64,000 nucleotides of DNA, from positions 186,001 to 250,000 of the forward strand of contig CANNAE010000002.1 in NCBI GenBank assembly GCA_947502505.1, read 5' to 3'. Under the pieces are notes generated by a model, which was not told where the DNA came from, searched no databases, and saw nothing but the letters and a program-made list of their open reading frames with translations. Position numbers and translations under genes: made by a program. The DNA comes from an uncultured Planococcus sp. Its GTDB lineage: Bacteria; Bacillota; Bacilli; Bacillales_A; Planococcaceae. The stretch's first letter is position 1. Every line of letters starts with the position of its first letter. Below are positions 42,510 to 52,790 of this stretch, piece after piece.

Positions 42510-45500
42510 TTACTTGCCGGCATTCGCCATTTTGCTTTCTTCAAATGCAGCCATTTCAGCATCGAATTTTGCCATGCCGCCGTCTTGCAGCTTGCTGATG
42601 CGTTCATTGATTTTCAAATAAGCTTTTGGAATGACGCGGACAAATTTAGCAGAAAGAATCTCCCAATGAGTCAAGACGCGTTTGCCATTCAAGCTTCCTG
42701 TATAGTGGACATGCTTTTCGATCAATTCTTTCAGTTCCGCGATTTCAACCGGGTCTGCGAGCGGCTGCATATGCACCATCTCAGGGTTGCAGCGTTCGCT
42801 GAATGTCTCTTCTTCATCAAGGACATAAGCGACACCGCCGGACATGCCGGCTGCGAAGTTTTTGCCGGTATCTCCAAGAATGACGACGCGGCCGCCGGTC
42901 ATGTATTCACAGCCATGGTCGCCGACACCTTCGACGACAATTTTCGCGCCTGAGTTACGGACGGCGAAACGTTCGCCGGCCATGCCGTGGATATATGCTT
43001 CACCAGCTGAAGCGCCGTAGAACGACACGTTGCCGATGATGATGTTCTTTTCAGGAAGGAAGGTTGAGTCCACCGCCGGTTTGACGATGATCTTGCCGCC
43101 CGATAATCCTTTTCCGACAAAGTCGTTGGAATCGCCGATCAGTTTCAGCGTCATGCCTCTCGGGATGAAGGCGCCGAAGCTTTGCCCTGCTGAACCTTGG
43201 AAATTAAAAGTGATCGTGTCTTCCGGCAAGCCTTCTGCCCCGTATTTACGGGAAATGGCACTGCCGATGATCGTTCCGGTCGCGCGGTGGATATTACGGA
43301 TCGCTGTCGATAATTCGACAGCCTCACCTGTTTCAATGGCATTGCGGCAGCGAGGCAAGAGCTCCTGCACGTCCAGCGTATGCTTCAAGCCATGATCTTG
43401 CTTGATCGTTGCATAGCGGCCGACTTTTTCCGGCAGGTCCGGCTGATAAAGAAGCTGCGTCAAATCCAAGCCTTCCGCTTTCCAGTGCTTGATCGCTTTA
43501 TTTGTTTCGAGCACATCGGTGCGGCCGATCATTTCATTGATGGTGCGGAATCCGAGCTCCGCCATCAATTCGCGCGCTTCCATGGCGATAAAGCGCATGA
43601 AGTTTGCGACGTGGTCTGCTTCGCCTGTATATTTTTTGCGCAGTTCCGGGTTTTGTGTCGCAATCCCGACTGGGCATGTATCCAAATGGCAGACGCGCAT
43701 CATGACGCATCCCAAAACGACGAGCGGTGCTGTCGAGAAGCCATATTCTTCCGCTCCAAGTAGCGCCGCAGTGACGACGTCGCGCCCGGTCATCATCTTG
43801 CCGTCTGTTTCAACGACGATGCGGTCGCGCAAGCCGTTCAACAGGAGCGTTTGATGCGTTTCTGCAAGGCCGATTTCCCATGGCAAGCCCGTGTGCTTCA
43901 AGCTGGTTTTCGGCGCAGCGCCCGTGCCGCCATCGTAGCCGCTGATCAAGACTAGATCTGCACGGCCTTTGGCAACGCCCGCTGCGATAGTGCCGACACC
44001 AACGGCCGATACCAGCTTCACGCTGATGCGCGCATGCGGATTGGCGTTTTTCAAGTTGAAGATCAGCTCTGCCAAATCTTCGATCGAATAGATATCGTGA
44101 TGAGGAGGCGGTGAAATCAATTCGACGCCAGTCGTCGAACCGCGCACTTCCGCAATCCACGGATATACTTTCTTGCCTGGCAAGTGACCGCCTTCACCAG
44201 GTTTCGCCCCTTGCGCTACTTTGATCTGGATTTCATCGGCATTGACCAAATAATGGCTTGTGACACCGAAACGCCCAGATGCTACTTGCTTGATGGCGCT
44301 TCTGCGGCTGTCGCCATTGTCGTCCGGGATAAAGCGGGAAACTTCCTCGCCGCCTTCTCCTGAGTTGCTGCGCCCGCCGATTTTGTTCATCGCGATCGCC
44401 AATGCTTCATGGGCTTCTTTACTGATGGAGCCATAAGACATGGCACCGGTTTTAAAGCGTGCGCAAATTTCTTCGACCGTTTCGACTTCTTCAATCGGAA
44501 TCGGCGTGCGCTCTTTGAACTTCAGCAAGCCGCGCAAGGATTGGAGATTGGCTTTTTCATCCGTCAACAGTTTCGAATATTTGCGGAAGGTATCGAAATT
44601 ATTCGTCCGGCACGCTTGTTGAAGCGTGTGGATCGTCATTGGGTTGTACTGATGGTCTTCTCCATTTTCACGGTATTGGTACTCATCGCCAGATTCGAGC
44701 GCTGGGTTCGCCCCTTCGCGTTCCGGGTAAGCGGCCGCATGGCGCAGCAATACTTCCTTAGCGATAATATCGAGCCCAATGCCGCCGAGGCGTGAAGATG
44801 TACGCGTAAAGTATTTATCGATGACATCCATATGAATGCCGATTGCTTCGAAAATTTGTGCACCGCGGTAACTTTGAATGGTTGAGATTCCCATTTTAGA
44901 CAATATTTTGATAATTCCGTCCGTTACAGCTTGTACATAGCTCGCTTCAGCTTGTTCGACATTCATGCCATGGATATCGTCTTTCGCCACCAGCTCTTCG
45001 ATTGATTCGAATGCCAGGTACGGATTGATCCCTTCTGCACCGTAGCCGATCAGCATGGCGAAATGATGCACTTCACGCGGTTCTGCGGACTCCAGCAAAA
45101 TGCTCATGCGCGTCCGCGTGCCTTGGCGGATTAAATGGTGATGCAAGCCCGAGACTGCAAGCAAGGCAGGAATTGCCGCATGCGTACTGTCGACTCCCCG
45201 GTCGGATAAGATGACCAGCGTCGCGCCTTTTTCAACGGCTTCATCCGCTTCTGCAAATAAAGCTTCCAAGCGCGCTTCCATTGCCTCGGCGCCTCCATCT
45301 GCATCAAACAGGATCGGCAAAGTGACCGCTTTGAATTCCGGCAAGTTCTGCTGGCGCAGCCTTTCAAGCTCAGCGTTCAATAAGACCGGTGTTTCCAGGC
45401 GAATGTGGCGGGCACTTTCTGGTTTCGGGTCCACCAAATTGCCTTCTGCCCCGATAGTCGTGCGGGCTGCCGTGATGATTTGCTCACGGATGGCGTCAAT

Positions 45501-47093
45501 CGGGGGATTGGTGACTTGTGCAAATAATTGCTTGAAATAGTTATACAAAAGCTGTGGTTTTTTCGACAATACCGCAAGCGGTGAATCGTAGCCCATCGAA
45601 CCGACCGGATCTTTTCCGTCGGATGCCAGCGGCTTGATGATTTTCTGGACTTCTTCTTGCGTATAGCCAAACGCCAGCTGTTGCTTCAATAAACCTTCAC
45701 TGCTTGGATGCACCACTTCTGTCGGTTCCGGTAAATCCTCCAAGTCGAACAAATTGTTTTCGACCCAGTCTTTATACGGAAGCTCCGATGCGATTTGTGT
45801 TTTGATTTCATCATCTGGAATGATTTTGCCGGCTTCAAGGTCGACCAGAAGCATTTTCCCTGGGCGCAGGCGGTCTTTGTAGATAATGTCATCCGAAAAG
45901 ATATCGAGCGCCCCGACTTCAGAGCCAAGGACGATCATGCCGCTTTTCGTGATGTAGTACCGCGCTGGGCGCAATCCGTTGCGGTCGAGGCAGGCAGCGA
46001 TCTGCCGGCCATCCGTAAATACGAGCGCCGCAGGGCCGTCCCACGGCTCCATGAGCGTGCTGTGGTATTCGTAGAAATCACGTTTTTTCTTATCGATCGA
46101 TTTGTCGTTGACCCATGGCTCCGGCACCATCATCATCGCCGTATGGGCAAGCGAGCGGCCTGATAGGTGAAGGAACTCAAAGCAATTGTCGAACATCGAC
46201 GAATCGCTTCCTGTCTCATCGATGACCGGCAAGACTTTTTGAAGGTCTTGGTCATTGAAATAAGGGGAGTTGCAAGCGAGCTGGCGGGCTCTCATCCAAT
46301 TGACGTTTCCGCGAAGTGTATTGAATTCGCCGTTATGGATCGAGTAGCGGTTCGGGTGGGAACGCTGCCAGCTCGGGAAGGTATTCGTACTGAACCGTGA
46401 GTGGACGAGTGCCAAAGCCGATTTGAATTCGGGATGGTTGAGGTCAATGTAGAATGAATCCAGTTGTTCCGGGATAAGCATGCCTTTATAGACGATTGTT
46501 CCGGCAGACAAGCTGCTGAAATAGACGTCTTTAAATTCTTCCAAACCGCCCATTTCCTGCTCAATCCGTTTGCGGATAATGTACAGGCGGCGTTCTAAAT
46601 CCATGCGCGTCTCAAGCTCTGCTGATGCGCCGATGAAAATTTGGCGAATGACCGGTTTGGTTTTCGCCGCGACATTGCCGACAAAGGAATCGTTCACCGG
46701 CACCGGGCGCCAGCCGAGTGATTCCTGGCCTTCTTCTTCGACGATGCGCTGGATGATTTCTTTCGCTTTCATACGGAGATCATAGTCCTGGGGCATGAAG
46801 ATCATGCCGATTCCGTACTTCCCTTCATCCGGAAGGGCGATTCCTTCTTTTTCACATTGTTTCAGGAAAAAGCGGTGCGGAATCTGCGTCAAGATGCCGG
46901 CTCCGTCTCCTGTGCTCGTATCAGAAGATTGGCCGCCGCGGTGCTCTAAGTTACAGAGGATGTTCACTGCGTTCTGGACAATGCTATGTGATTTTCTGCC
47001 ATCTATATTAGCGATCATCCCAATACCGCAAGCTTCATGTTCCTGGTCCGGGTGATACAGTCCTTGTGCGATCGGATACTCTTTCTTACTCAA
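42510..47093 (-). CDS. gltB: Glutamate synthase large subunit
   Basis: The 1527-residue enzyme makes two glutamates from glutamine and 2-oxoglutarate. The class II amidotransferase domain starts near Cys22 ([14 protein letters not shown]), which should become the N-terminal nucleophile after propeptide removal. A central linker domain follows, then the FMN-binding synthase domain ([27 protein letters not shown], near residues 890-920), the 3Fe-4S cysteines in [15 protein letters not shown], and a C-terminal GXGXG beta-helix domain. The start codon is TTG at 47093 behind AAAGGAGG. It is called GltA in Bacillus. A promoter and a cre site lie upstream; no gltC-type regulator gene adjoins it. Confidence 0.97.
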   Translation of the reverse strand: MSKKEYPIAQGLYHPDQEHEACGIGMIANIDGRKSHSIVQNAVNILCNLEHRGGQSSDTSTGDGAGILTQIPHRFFLKQCEKEGIALPDEGKYGIGMIFMPQDYDLRMKAKEIIQRIVEEEGQESLGWRPVPVNDSFVGNVAAKTKPVIRQIFIGASAELETRMDLERRLYIIRKRIEQEMGGLEEFKDVYFSSLSAGTIVYKGMLIPEQLDSFYIDLNHPEFKSALALVHSRFSTNTFPSWQRSHPNRYSIHNGEFNTLRGNVNWMRARQLACNSPYFNDQDLQKVLPVIDETGSDSSMFDNCFEFLHLSGRSLAHTAMMMVPEPWVNDKSIDKKKRDFYEYHSTLMEPWDGPAALVFTDGRQIAACLDRNGLRPARYYITKSGMIVLGSEVGALDIFSDDIIYKDRLRPGKMLLVDLEAGKIIPDDEIKTQIASELPYKDWVENNLFDLEDLPEPTEVVHPSSEGLLKQQLAFGYTQEEVQKIIKPLASDGKDPVGSMGYDSPLAVLSKKPQLLYNYFKQLFAQVTNPPIDAIREQIITAARTTIGAEGNLVDPKPESARHIRLETPVLLNAELERLRQQNLPEFKAVTLPILFDADGGAEAMEARLEALFAEADEAVEKGATLVILSDRGVDSTHAAIPALLAVSGLHHHLIRQGTRTRMSILLESAEPREVHHFAMLIGYGAEGINPYLAFESIEELVAKDDIHGMNVEQAEASYVQAVTDGIIKILSKMGISTIQSYRGAQIFEAIGIHMDVIDKYFTRTSSRLGGIGLDIIAKEVLLRHAAAYPEREGANPALESGDEYQYRENGEDHQYNPMTIHTLQQACRTNNFDTFRKYSKLLTDEKANLQSLRGLLKFKERTPIPIEEVETVEEICARFKTGAMSYGSISKEAHEALAIAMNKIGGRSNSGEGGEEVSRFIPDDNGDSRRSAIKQVASGRFGVTSHYLVNADEIQIKVAQGAKPGEGGHLPGKKVYPWIAEVRGSTTGVELISPPPHHDIYSIEDLAELIFNLKNANPHARISVKLVSAVGVGTIAAGVAKGRADLVLISGYDGGTGAAPKTSLKHTGLPWEIGLAETHQTLLLNGLRDRIVVETDGKMMTGRDVVTAALLGAEEYGFSTAPLVVLGCVMMRVCHLDTCPVGIATQNPELRKKYTGEADHVANFMRFIAMEARELMAELGFRTINEMIGRTDVLETNKAIKHWKAEGLDLTQLLYQPDLPEKVGRYATIKQDHGLKHTLDVQELLPRCRNAIETGEAVELSTAIRNIHRATGTIIGSAISRKYGAEGLPEDTITFNFQGSAGQSFGAFIPRGMTLKLIGDSNDFVGKGLSGGKIIVKPAVDSTFLPEKNIIIGNVSFYGASAGEAYIHGMAGERFAVRNSGAKIVVEGVGDHGCEYMTGGRVVILGDTGKNFAAGMSGGVAYVLDEEETFSERCNPEMVHMQPLADPVEIAELKELIEKHVHYTGSLNGKRVLTHWEILSAKFVRVIPKAYLKINERISKLQDGGMAKFDAEMAAFEESKMANAGK

Positions 47094-47138
47094 TTGAACC
47101 GCCTCCTTTTACACGCTAATTTGTCATAATATTATGAT

Positions 47139-47168
47139 AGTATATCATATAACTGAATATATATACAA
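47139..47168 (-). promoter_or_regulatory. Promoter of gltBD
   Basis: On the minus strand TTGTAT and TATACT are separated by 18 bases; the -10 box is about 46 bases before the TTG start. The region is rich in short AT inverted repeats. Confidence 0.6.
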
Positions 47169-47230
47169 TTGCATTTTGTGAAAAATTTAGCAAGTGCATG
47201 AAGATTCATTGAAAGCTCGGGGATTTTTAT

Positions 47231-47244
47231 TGAAAACGCTTTCA
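47231..47244. promoter_or_regulatory. cre site (CcpA operator) upstream of gltBD
   Basis: TGAAAACGCTTTCA matches the cre consensus TGWAANCGNTNWCA at every position and is a near-perfect palindrome. It lies about 63 bases upstream of the -35 box, a placement typical of CcpA activation rather than repression. Confidence 0.75.
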
Positions 47245-47435
47245 AATAACGGCTTATAAGGATTCTTCTTTATTCGTCAATTGTGTATATTGATACAGTA
47301 TTTTTTTTGAAGCCCTGCCAGGGAAGGAGCTTTTCCCAGTAAATAGGCAATTTAATAAGAGGTCTCCTGATTTTTTAGAGCTTTTTTAATCGAATTCGTT
47401 TTTCATAGAAAACCTTATCAGTTCTATTCCATTGA
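47245..47435. other. Intergenic stretch between the gltBD cre site and recQ terminator
   Basis: No gene or clear repeat is seen. The stretch contains an AT-rich segment with TTGTGTATATTGATACAGTAT near 47280-47300 that could be promoter-like, but it leads to no plus-strand gene. Confidence 0.4.
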
Positions 47436-47475
47436 AAAAGAGCGCAGAAAAATGGTTCATTTCCTGCGCTCTTTT
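47436..47475 (-). terminator. Terminator of recQ
   Basis: The stem AAAAGAGCGCAG/CTGCGCTCTTTT has a 17-base loop. Confidence 0.88.
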
Positions 47476-47559
47476 CATATATCAATAAAGTTTTCTTAAT
47501 TTATCCATTTTTATGTGCGGATTCATAAGCCAAAGGGATCTGCCTCGGCAACGGAATCG

Positions 47560-49335
47560 CTACGAATTATTCACGGTTTCATACATTCGAATCGCTTCAA
47601 GAAAATATTCCCCGTATTTCTCCAACTTATTCGCGCCGACGCCACTCACTTCAAGAAAGGCTTCCGCGTCTTTCGGCCGGCGCGCCACCATGTCTTGCAA
47701 GCTTTTATCCGAGAAGATGACAAATGGCGGGACACCCGCTTCATCTGCCAATTTCTTGCGCACCGTTCGCAATTCCTCGAACAGCGGATCGTTGGTGGCG
47801 ATCCGCTTCGTGACGACAGCGCCTTTTCTCATGACGCGGCGTTTTCCAAGCAGGACATCACGCCCGCCGTCAGGCACGAAAATTGTCGGGAAGCTGCCTT
47901 GCTCAACAGCCAGCAGTTCCTGGGAAATCATGAATTCGATGAGGTTTGACACTTCTTTGGAATTCATATGCTTCAGCACGCCATAGGTCGATAATTGATC
48001 AAAGCGGAAATCGAGCACTTTCTTGTTGCGCGAACCGGTCAATACTTGGGCAGTCATCGTCTTGCCGAATTTCTGGCCCATGCGGATGACACATGACAGC
48101 ACTTTTTGGACATCTTCAGTCACGTCCTGGCCTTCGCGCTCATCCACGCAATTTCCGCAATGGCCGCACGGGGCGGCACTTCCATCTCCAAAATAATGGA
48201 CAATGAATTGCTGGAGGCAGTTTTCCGTATGGCAATAATCGACCATTCCCTGAAGTTTTTTTAACTCGCCTGGAATGCGCGACGGGTCTTGCGCCTGGTC
48301 GATCAAAAAGCGCTGCGTCTGGACATCCTGCGAAGCGTAAAGGACGATGCACTCACTCGGCAATCCGTCACGCCCCGCACGCCCAGCTTCCTGATAATAG
48401 CTTTCCATGTTCTTCGGCAGCTGGTAATGGATCACGTACCGTATATTGGATTTATCGATGCCCATGCCAAATGCGTTAGTCGCCACCATTACGGTCACTT
48501 CATCGTTCAAAAAGCGTTCTTGCCCGAGGCGGCGTTCATCGTCCGGCATGCCGGCATGGTATTTAGCCGCCTTGACTCCGCGTTTGATGAGCGCTTCATA
48601 GACGGAATCGACCGTTTTGCGCGTCGCAGCGTAAATGATGCCTGCTTCATTGTCATTTTTCTGGACGTAATCGCGGATAAAGCGTTCGCGGTCCTGCCCC
48701 TGGATGACCGAAAAGCTCAAGTTTGCCCGCTCGAAACCGGTGATGACGGTATTTTGTTCTTCAATATCCAAGATGCGGCAAATATCTTCACGTACTTGTG
48801 GCGTCGCTGTCGCAGTCAAGGCAAGCACTGTTGGATTGTCCGGGAAAATTTCCAGCATGCGGCTAATCAAGCGGTAGCTCGGCCGGAAATCATGCCCCCA
48901 TTGCGAGATGCAATGCGCTTCATCGACTGCGATAAGCGGAACCTTGACGCCTTGCAGGCCATCCAAAAACATTTCTGAATCGAGGCGCTCGGGCGCGATA
49001 TACAATAACTTGATGATGCCCATCTGGACTTCGTGAAGAATTTCGCGGACTTCATAGACATCGAGCGAACTATTAATCGAAGCAGCTGGAATTCCGGCTG
49101 CCTGTAAAGAGTCGACTTGGTCTTTCATCAGGGAGATCAGCGGAGAAACGACAATCGTCGTCCCTTCCATCGCAAGCGCAGGAATCTGGTAGCACATCGA
49201 TTTCCCGCCGCCTGTCGGCATGACGCAAATCGTATTTTGGCCATCGAAGACTTGTGTGATGGCCTGCTCCTGGCCGGTCCGGAAGCTATCATACCCGAAA
49301 TGCGACTGCAGTAGTTTTCTTGCTTGTTCCAACAC
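47560..49335 (-). CDS. recQ: ATP-dependent DNA helicase RecQ
   Basis: The 591-residue 3'-5' helicase contains Walker A (MPTGGGKS, 39-46), DEAH (138-141), the aromatic-rich loop QWGHDFRPSYR, QEAGRAGRDG, a zinc-binding RQC domain with cysteines in DYCHTENC and CGHCGNC (about 375-400), a winged helix and a C-terminal HRDC domain (about 515-590). RecQ unwinds recombination and stalled-fork intermediates. The start codon is GTG 49335 behind GGGAG. The domain set is that of full-length RecQ, not the shorter RecS paralogue of Bacillus. Confidence 0.95.
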   Translation of the reverse strand: MLEQARKLLQSHFGYDSFRTGQEQAITQVFDGQNTICVMPTGGGKSMCYQIPALAMEGTTIVVSPLISLMKDQVDSLQAAGIPAASINSSLDVYEVREILHEVQMGIIKLLYIAPERLDSEMFLDGLQGVKVPLIAVDEAHCISQWGHDFRPSYRLISRMLEIFPDNPTVLALTATATPQVREDICRILDIEEQNTVITGFERANLSFSVIQGQDRERFIRDYVQKNDNEAGIIYAATRKTVDSVYEALIKRGVKAAKYHAGMPDDERRLGQERFLNDEVTVMVATNAFGMGIDKSNIRYVIHYQLPKNMESYYQEAGRAGRDGLPSECIVLYASQDVQTQRFLIDQAQDPSRIPGELKKLQGMVDYCHTENCLQQFIVHYFGDGSAAPCGHCGNCVDEREGQDVTEDVQKVLSCVIRMGQKFGKTMTAQVLTGSRNKKVLDFRFDQLSTYGVLKHMNSKEVSNLIEFMISQELLAVEQGSFPTIFVPDGGRDVLLGKRRVMRKGAVVTKRIATNDPLFEELRTVRKKLADEAGVPPFVIFSDKSLQDMVARRPKDAEAFLEVSGVGANKLEKYGEYFLEAIRMYETVNNS

Positions 49336-49415
49336 CTTTGAACACTCCCCATACTGTTTTACTATGAAGGTAGCTTACCATATTTGAAGGGCTATTTCTT
49401 TTTTGGCATACGAAA

Positions 49416-49452
49416 AGCCACTCCAGAAAATCGATTATTTCCTGGAGTGGCT
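49416..49452 (-). terminator. Terminator after the GXWXG gene
   Basis: The stem AGCCACTCCAG/CTGGAGTGGCT is followed on the minus strand by TTTTCG. Confidence 0.75.
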
Positions 49453-49493
49453 GAAAAGGCCTTTTCATTCGGATCGTGCGGGTGAAAATGATC

Positions 49494-49979
49494 TCAGTCA
49501 TATACTCGGGCCAGCAGGAAGAAATACGGCTGCTTCATGCCTTTGCAATCCATCATGCCCAATAGCACATCTTCATTTACTTTACGGAAATGGTCCTGGA
49601 TCGGCAATTGATCATAAACCATCACCGCACTGGTCTTTCCGCGCCATTCCATCTGTCGGAGCCGTGCTGCACCTCTCGCACCGCCCAGTAAATTAGTGAT
49701 GAGCCCGGGCGGAAACGGATGCAGCGGGAACGGCTTTCCAAAAGGGTTGTGGAACAGTAAAGGATCGACATGCTCGGCGCTGTGGAAAGCTTTGCCGTAC
49801 CAGCCCGACTTTTCGAGCCATCTGTCCAGCGGGTGTCCTGACGGCAATTCGCGCCCTTTCCACGTACCGAACAATTCGTGCGGGCCGACTGGTTCGAGCG
49901 CATCGAACAAACGGCAAGCTTCACCGGTATCCGCCGCTCCAAACTCCATGATTTCCCAAACCGAACGATCCGGCTTCAT
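49494..49979 (-). CDS. GXWXG/DUF4334 domain protein
   Basis: This 161-residue cytoplasmic protein has the N-terminal GXWXG motif (LFGTWKGRELPSGHPLD, about residues 36-52) and the C-terminal DUF4334 part (SAVMVYDQLPIQDHFRKVNEDVLLGMMD). Both features define a family found in many bacteria, with no established function. A conserved GWYGK segment and the NPFG pattern are also present. It is followed by a short-chain dehydrogenase gene upstream by 18 bases, suggesting co-expression. Confidence 0.82.
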   Translation of the reverse strand: MKPDRSVWEIMEFGAADTGEACRLFDALEPVGPHELFGTWKGRELPSGHPLDRWLEKSGWYGKAFHSAEHVDPLLFHNPFGKPFPLHPFPPGLITNLLGGARGAARLRQMEWRGKTSAVMVYDQLPIQDHFRKVNEDVLLGMMDCKGMKQPYFFLLARVYD

Positions 49980-49997
49980 GGCACTCTTCCTTTCCGC

Positions 49998-50783
49998 TTA
50001 AATCTCCAGCTCCCAATGCTTCGCTTCTTCCTCTTTCATCTGCTTCTCAGTTTCTTCCGGATAGGCCGTGCGGAATTTATGCGAATCCTGCGGGATGATT
50101 TCTACCATTTTATCAATCATGTCCTGCGGGTCGAATTGATCTTCCAGGCCTTTCTCCATTTCCTTCATGTCTTCAGGACGCGTAAAGTGGATTTTCTCAT
50201 CAAACCACTTCCACTTCGCTTCTGCGCTGCGGTCGTTGAACCCTGTAGCAAATGCGCCCGGATTGATCGTCGCGACTTGTACGCCGAACTCCGCCATTTC
50301 CTTGCGCAGCGTTTTCGCAATCGCTTCAATGGCATGCTTTGTCGCCGTGTATGGGCCGACGTAAGGCGTCGACATGATGCCTGCCATGGAAGATAGGAAG
50401 ATAATTTTTCCTTGGCCTTTTTCGACAAATTTACGCGCCGCAATTTGTGCCGTTTCAAGCGTCTGGAAAACGTTCACTTCGAACAATTCACGGAAATTCG
50501 CCATCGGCACTTCACCGAGCGCGCCTCCTTCATTGACGGCTGCATTCGCGACGAAGATATCAAAATCGTATTCAAGCATCTGCGCCAAATCCTGTGGGTT
50601 TTTAATATCCATCTTAAATGTCGTCAATTCAACTCCAGCGGACGCTGCCTCTTCACGGAGAGACGTCACTTGCGGTGCTGTTTCGACTGGCGCGATCACT
50701 TTATGCCCTTTTGCCGCTAAGCCCAGTGCTGTGCCTTTACCGAGCCCGCTTCCGGCTCCTGTAATGAAAATCGTTTTGCTCAT
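49998..50783 (-). CDS. Short-chain dehydrogenase/reductase
   Basis: The 261-residue Rossmann-fold oxidoreductase has the NAD(P) motif TGAGSGLGKG near the N-terminus (about residues 8-17), NAAV, the catalytic Ser in IIFLSSMAG and the YxxxK dyad in GPYTATKHAIEA. PGAFATGF follows in the usual place. Substrate is unknown. The frame opens at 50840, but ATG 50783 sits 7 bases after AGGAGGAG. The gene lies upstream of the GXWXG gene and probably forms an operon with it. Confidence 0.9.
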   Translation of the reverse strand: MSKTIFITGAGSGLGKGTALGLAAKGHKVIAPVETAPQVTSLREEAASAGVELTTFKMDIKNPQDLAQMLEYDFDIFVANAAVNEGGALGEVPMANFRELFEVNVFQTLETAQIAARKFVEKGQGKIIFLSSMAGIMSTPYVGPYTATKHAIEAIAKTLRKEMAEFGVQVATINPGAFATGFNDRSAEAKWKWFDEKIHFTRPEDMKEMEKGLEDQFDPQDMIDKMVEIIPQDSHKFRTAYPEETEKQMKEEEAKHWELEI

Positions 50784-50851
50784 GGTTTTCTCCTCCTGTT
50801 TCTGTAACTTGCTATCATTTGTCTTCCCCCTAGCTAACAAAATAAACAGGT

Positions 50852-51352
50852 TTAATTAAGCCACCATTCTTTCCGTTCCATTTCCTCCGCAAAACTAGCG
50901 TATTCGGCGAGCGTCTCCTCCAATACTTTTTCGCTCCGGGCGAGCATGCGCTCTCTTGTTTTTTTTCGTTTAAAGCGGCGTCCATAAGCGGCTTGCAAAT
51001 CATCATAAGACATCTTCAGCTCCCGGAAACTCGAAGCAATGATATCGTCTTCATTCGATAATAAAGACGCCAGCATCCCGATCTTCCTGTACAACTCTTC
51101 TACTGTATAGCGTTCACGATCTTTATAAAGCAGGCCAGCAACAATCGAAGCCGGCAGTTCCTCATCCACTCCCTGCGCTAAATCCGTCAGCAACTCAATC
51201 ATGATGCGCCGGTTGCTCGCCAGCGATAGGACATAAAAAATATGGGGAATCTGGTCAATGGGCGTTTCTTCAATATATTCATCGATTTGCCTGATTAAGT
51301 CTTCCGTTTTCAAATGGTCGATGAGAATGCCTAACCGGTATGTTTCGTACAT
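50852..51352 (-). CDS. Helical protein of unknown function
   Basis: This 166-residue protein is predicted entirely helical and charged, with no membrane or signal segment. Visible patterns are MYETYRLGILIDHLKTEDLI at the start and a basic FKRKKTRERMLARSEKVLEE stretch (about residues 125-144). I do not recognise a family. ATG 51352 has GAGAAG seven bases before it; TTG 51367 is a weaker option. It ends 69 bases before the short-chain dehydrogenase start on the same strand. Confidence 0.7.
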   Translation of the reverse strand: MYETYRLGILIDHLKTEDLIRQIDEYIEETPIDQIPHIFYVLSLASNRRIMIELLTDLAQGVDEELPASIVAGLLYKDRERYTVEELYRKIGMLASLLSNEDDIIASSFRELKMSYDDLQAAYGRRFKRKKTRERMLARSEKVLEETLAEYASFAEEMERKEWWLN

Positions 51353-51452
51353 GATGTATCTTCTCAAATCCTCACCGCCATTTCTCTAAGTATCCTTTTA
51401 TTTTGACAGATAATTCTGTCAAAAACAATTCTTCATATAGGAATCCACATGA

Positions 51453-51488
51453 AAAATCCTGTTCCCCTTTTGAATAGGAGAACAGGAT
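51453..51488 (-). terminator. Terminator of the XRE regulator gene
   Basis: The stem ATCCTGTTC/GAACAGGAT, with further GG/CC pairing in the loop, is followed on the minus strand by TTTTTC. Confidence 0.85.
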
Positions 51489-51510
51489 CAGGATTCTAAG
51501 TATACAGTCA

Positions 51511-51864
51511 TCAAGTCACCAGCCCATAGCTGCCCATGCGGCGTTTAACTTGGATAAAAGAAGCTGCCTCAGCGAGTTCCGCTTCGTTCAATGGTTGGTC
51601 ATCAAGCATCACTGTATATTCGCTTAAGAAATTCATATTTTGAAGATCTATATTGACGGTACGATCATCCCGGTTCAGCAAGCTATCTACAGAAATCTCA
51701 AAGAAATCGGCGAGGCGTTCCAGATGCACCACTGATACTTGCTTCTTTCCGCTTTCATATGCCCACACGGTGCTTTTCGCAAAGCCTAGTTGATCTGCAA
51801 GCTGTTCAGGGGAAAGGCCTCTCGCTTCTCTTAAGTCTTTTATTTTTTTGCTTAATTGCTTCAT
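51511..51864 (-). CDS. XRE-family transcriptional regulator
   Basis: The 117-residue protein has a Cro/CI helix-turn-helix in its N-terminal half (LREARGLSPEQLADQLGFAKSTVWAYESGKK, about residues 11-41, followed by LADFFEISVDSLLN). The C-terminal half is short and acidic with no known ligand domain. Its neighbours are an unknown helical protein on one side and the pentapeptide-repeat gene on the other; targets are not predictable. ATG 51864 follows AGCAGGAA. Confidence 0.88.
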   Translation of the reverse strand: MKQLSKKIKDLREARGLSPEQLADQLGFAKSTVWAYESGKKQVSVVHLERLADFFEISVDSLLNRDDRTVNIDLQNMNFLSEYTVMLDDQPLNEAELAEAASFIQVKRRMGSYGLVT

Positions 51865-52046
51865 AGTTGATTCCTGCTTTCTTTAATAAATTTCTAATTA
51901 TTTTAAATATACTGCAATTAAAGTGAATGAGCAATCATTTTTTGGATAATTTTTTAAAATAGCATGAGTATTTAGTAAACACTATCTATTTCATATATTA
52001 ATTGGAAACCAAAAAGGTCAAAAGTCATATAAATAGCCCAAAAAAA

Positions 52047-52676
52047 TTATTCTACAATGAGCAAGCCCAACTTTTGGGCAAATAGCAAGGCTTGATCTGT
52101 AGACACTTTGCACCCCGACAGCAATTCCGTCGTCACTTGCAGCTCCTCGAACCGGCTTGTACTGAAATCGGTTCCTTTTAAGGCTGTTCCTGTAAAATTG
52201 GCTTCGTTTAATTCGCAATCCAGAAATTGCGCATTCTTCAAATCCACTTCATAAAAGTCCGCTTGTTTTAATACACTCTTTTCAAAGCTGGCATCGCTTA
52301 TATGAGAAAACCCGAAAACCGTATAATCGAGGCGGCATTCTGTAAATCGCGTATAACGGATTGTGCTTTCCGTAAAATCCGTGCCGAGCAATCGGCAATT
52401 TTCAAATGCAACCCGGTGGAACACCGCACGGCTCATGTCAGCATTGGATAGATCGCAATTGATGAACACCACATCTGCAAACTCGCTGCGTTCCCATTCA
52501 CCTTCCAGAAATCGGACATTTTCAAACAATACACGGTCAAAATGGCATTTTCCTGACTCCAATTCCTCGGAAACAATCCGGCAGTCATGGACATATCCAT
52601 CATCTAATGCTTCAATAAAAGAAATTGTTTCTAGTTCCTTGGGAAGCATCGGTTCGGTCTTTTTGTTTTTTTTCAT
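52047..52676 (-). CDS. Pentapeptide-repeat protein
   Basis: The 209-residue protein is composed mainly of A(D/N)LXX-type pentapeptide repeats (about residues 45-185: CHFDRVLFENVRFLEGEWERSEFADVVFINCDLSNADMS and onward), which fold into a right-handed quadrilateral beta-helix. Qnr-type gyrase-protection proteins share this architecture and size (about 214-218 aa), but here the repeats are irregular and no Qnr-specific loops can be verified. Function remains open. ATG 52676 is 7 bases after AGGAGG; the adjacent ATG 52679 is too close. Confidence 0.82.
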   Translation of the reverse strand: MKKNKKTEPMLPKELETISFIEALDDGYVHDCRIVSEELESGKCHFDRVLFENVRFLEGEWERSEFADVVFINCDLSNADMSRAVFHRVAFENCRLLGTDFTESTIRYTRFTECRLDYTVFGFSHISDASFEKSVLKQADFYEVDLKNAQFLDCELNEANFTGTALKGTDFSTSRFEELQVTTELLSGCKVSTDQALLFAQKLGLLIVE

Positions 52677-52790
52677 CATTATTCCTCCTGTTCACCTTTG
52701 TTCTTTCTACATCTTAACGACATTCCTGTCTCTTGTCCCTCCCGCCGCGCGAGTTGCATCAAGCCAAATCCGCTGTAAAGGAGATGCTGC

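Noticed and set aside
52047..52676. Qnr-type quinolone resistance determinant
   Set aside because: Only the pentapeptide-repeat fold is visible; Qnr-specific loops cannot be confirmed, so the general family name was kept.
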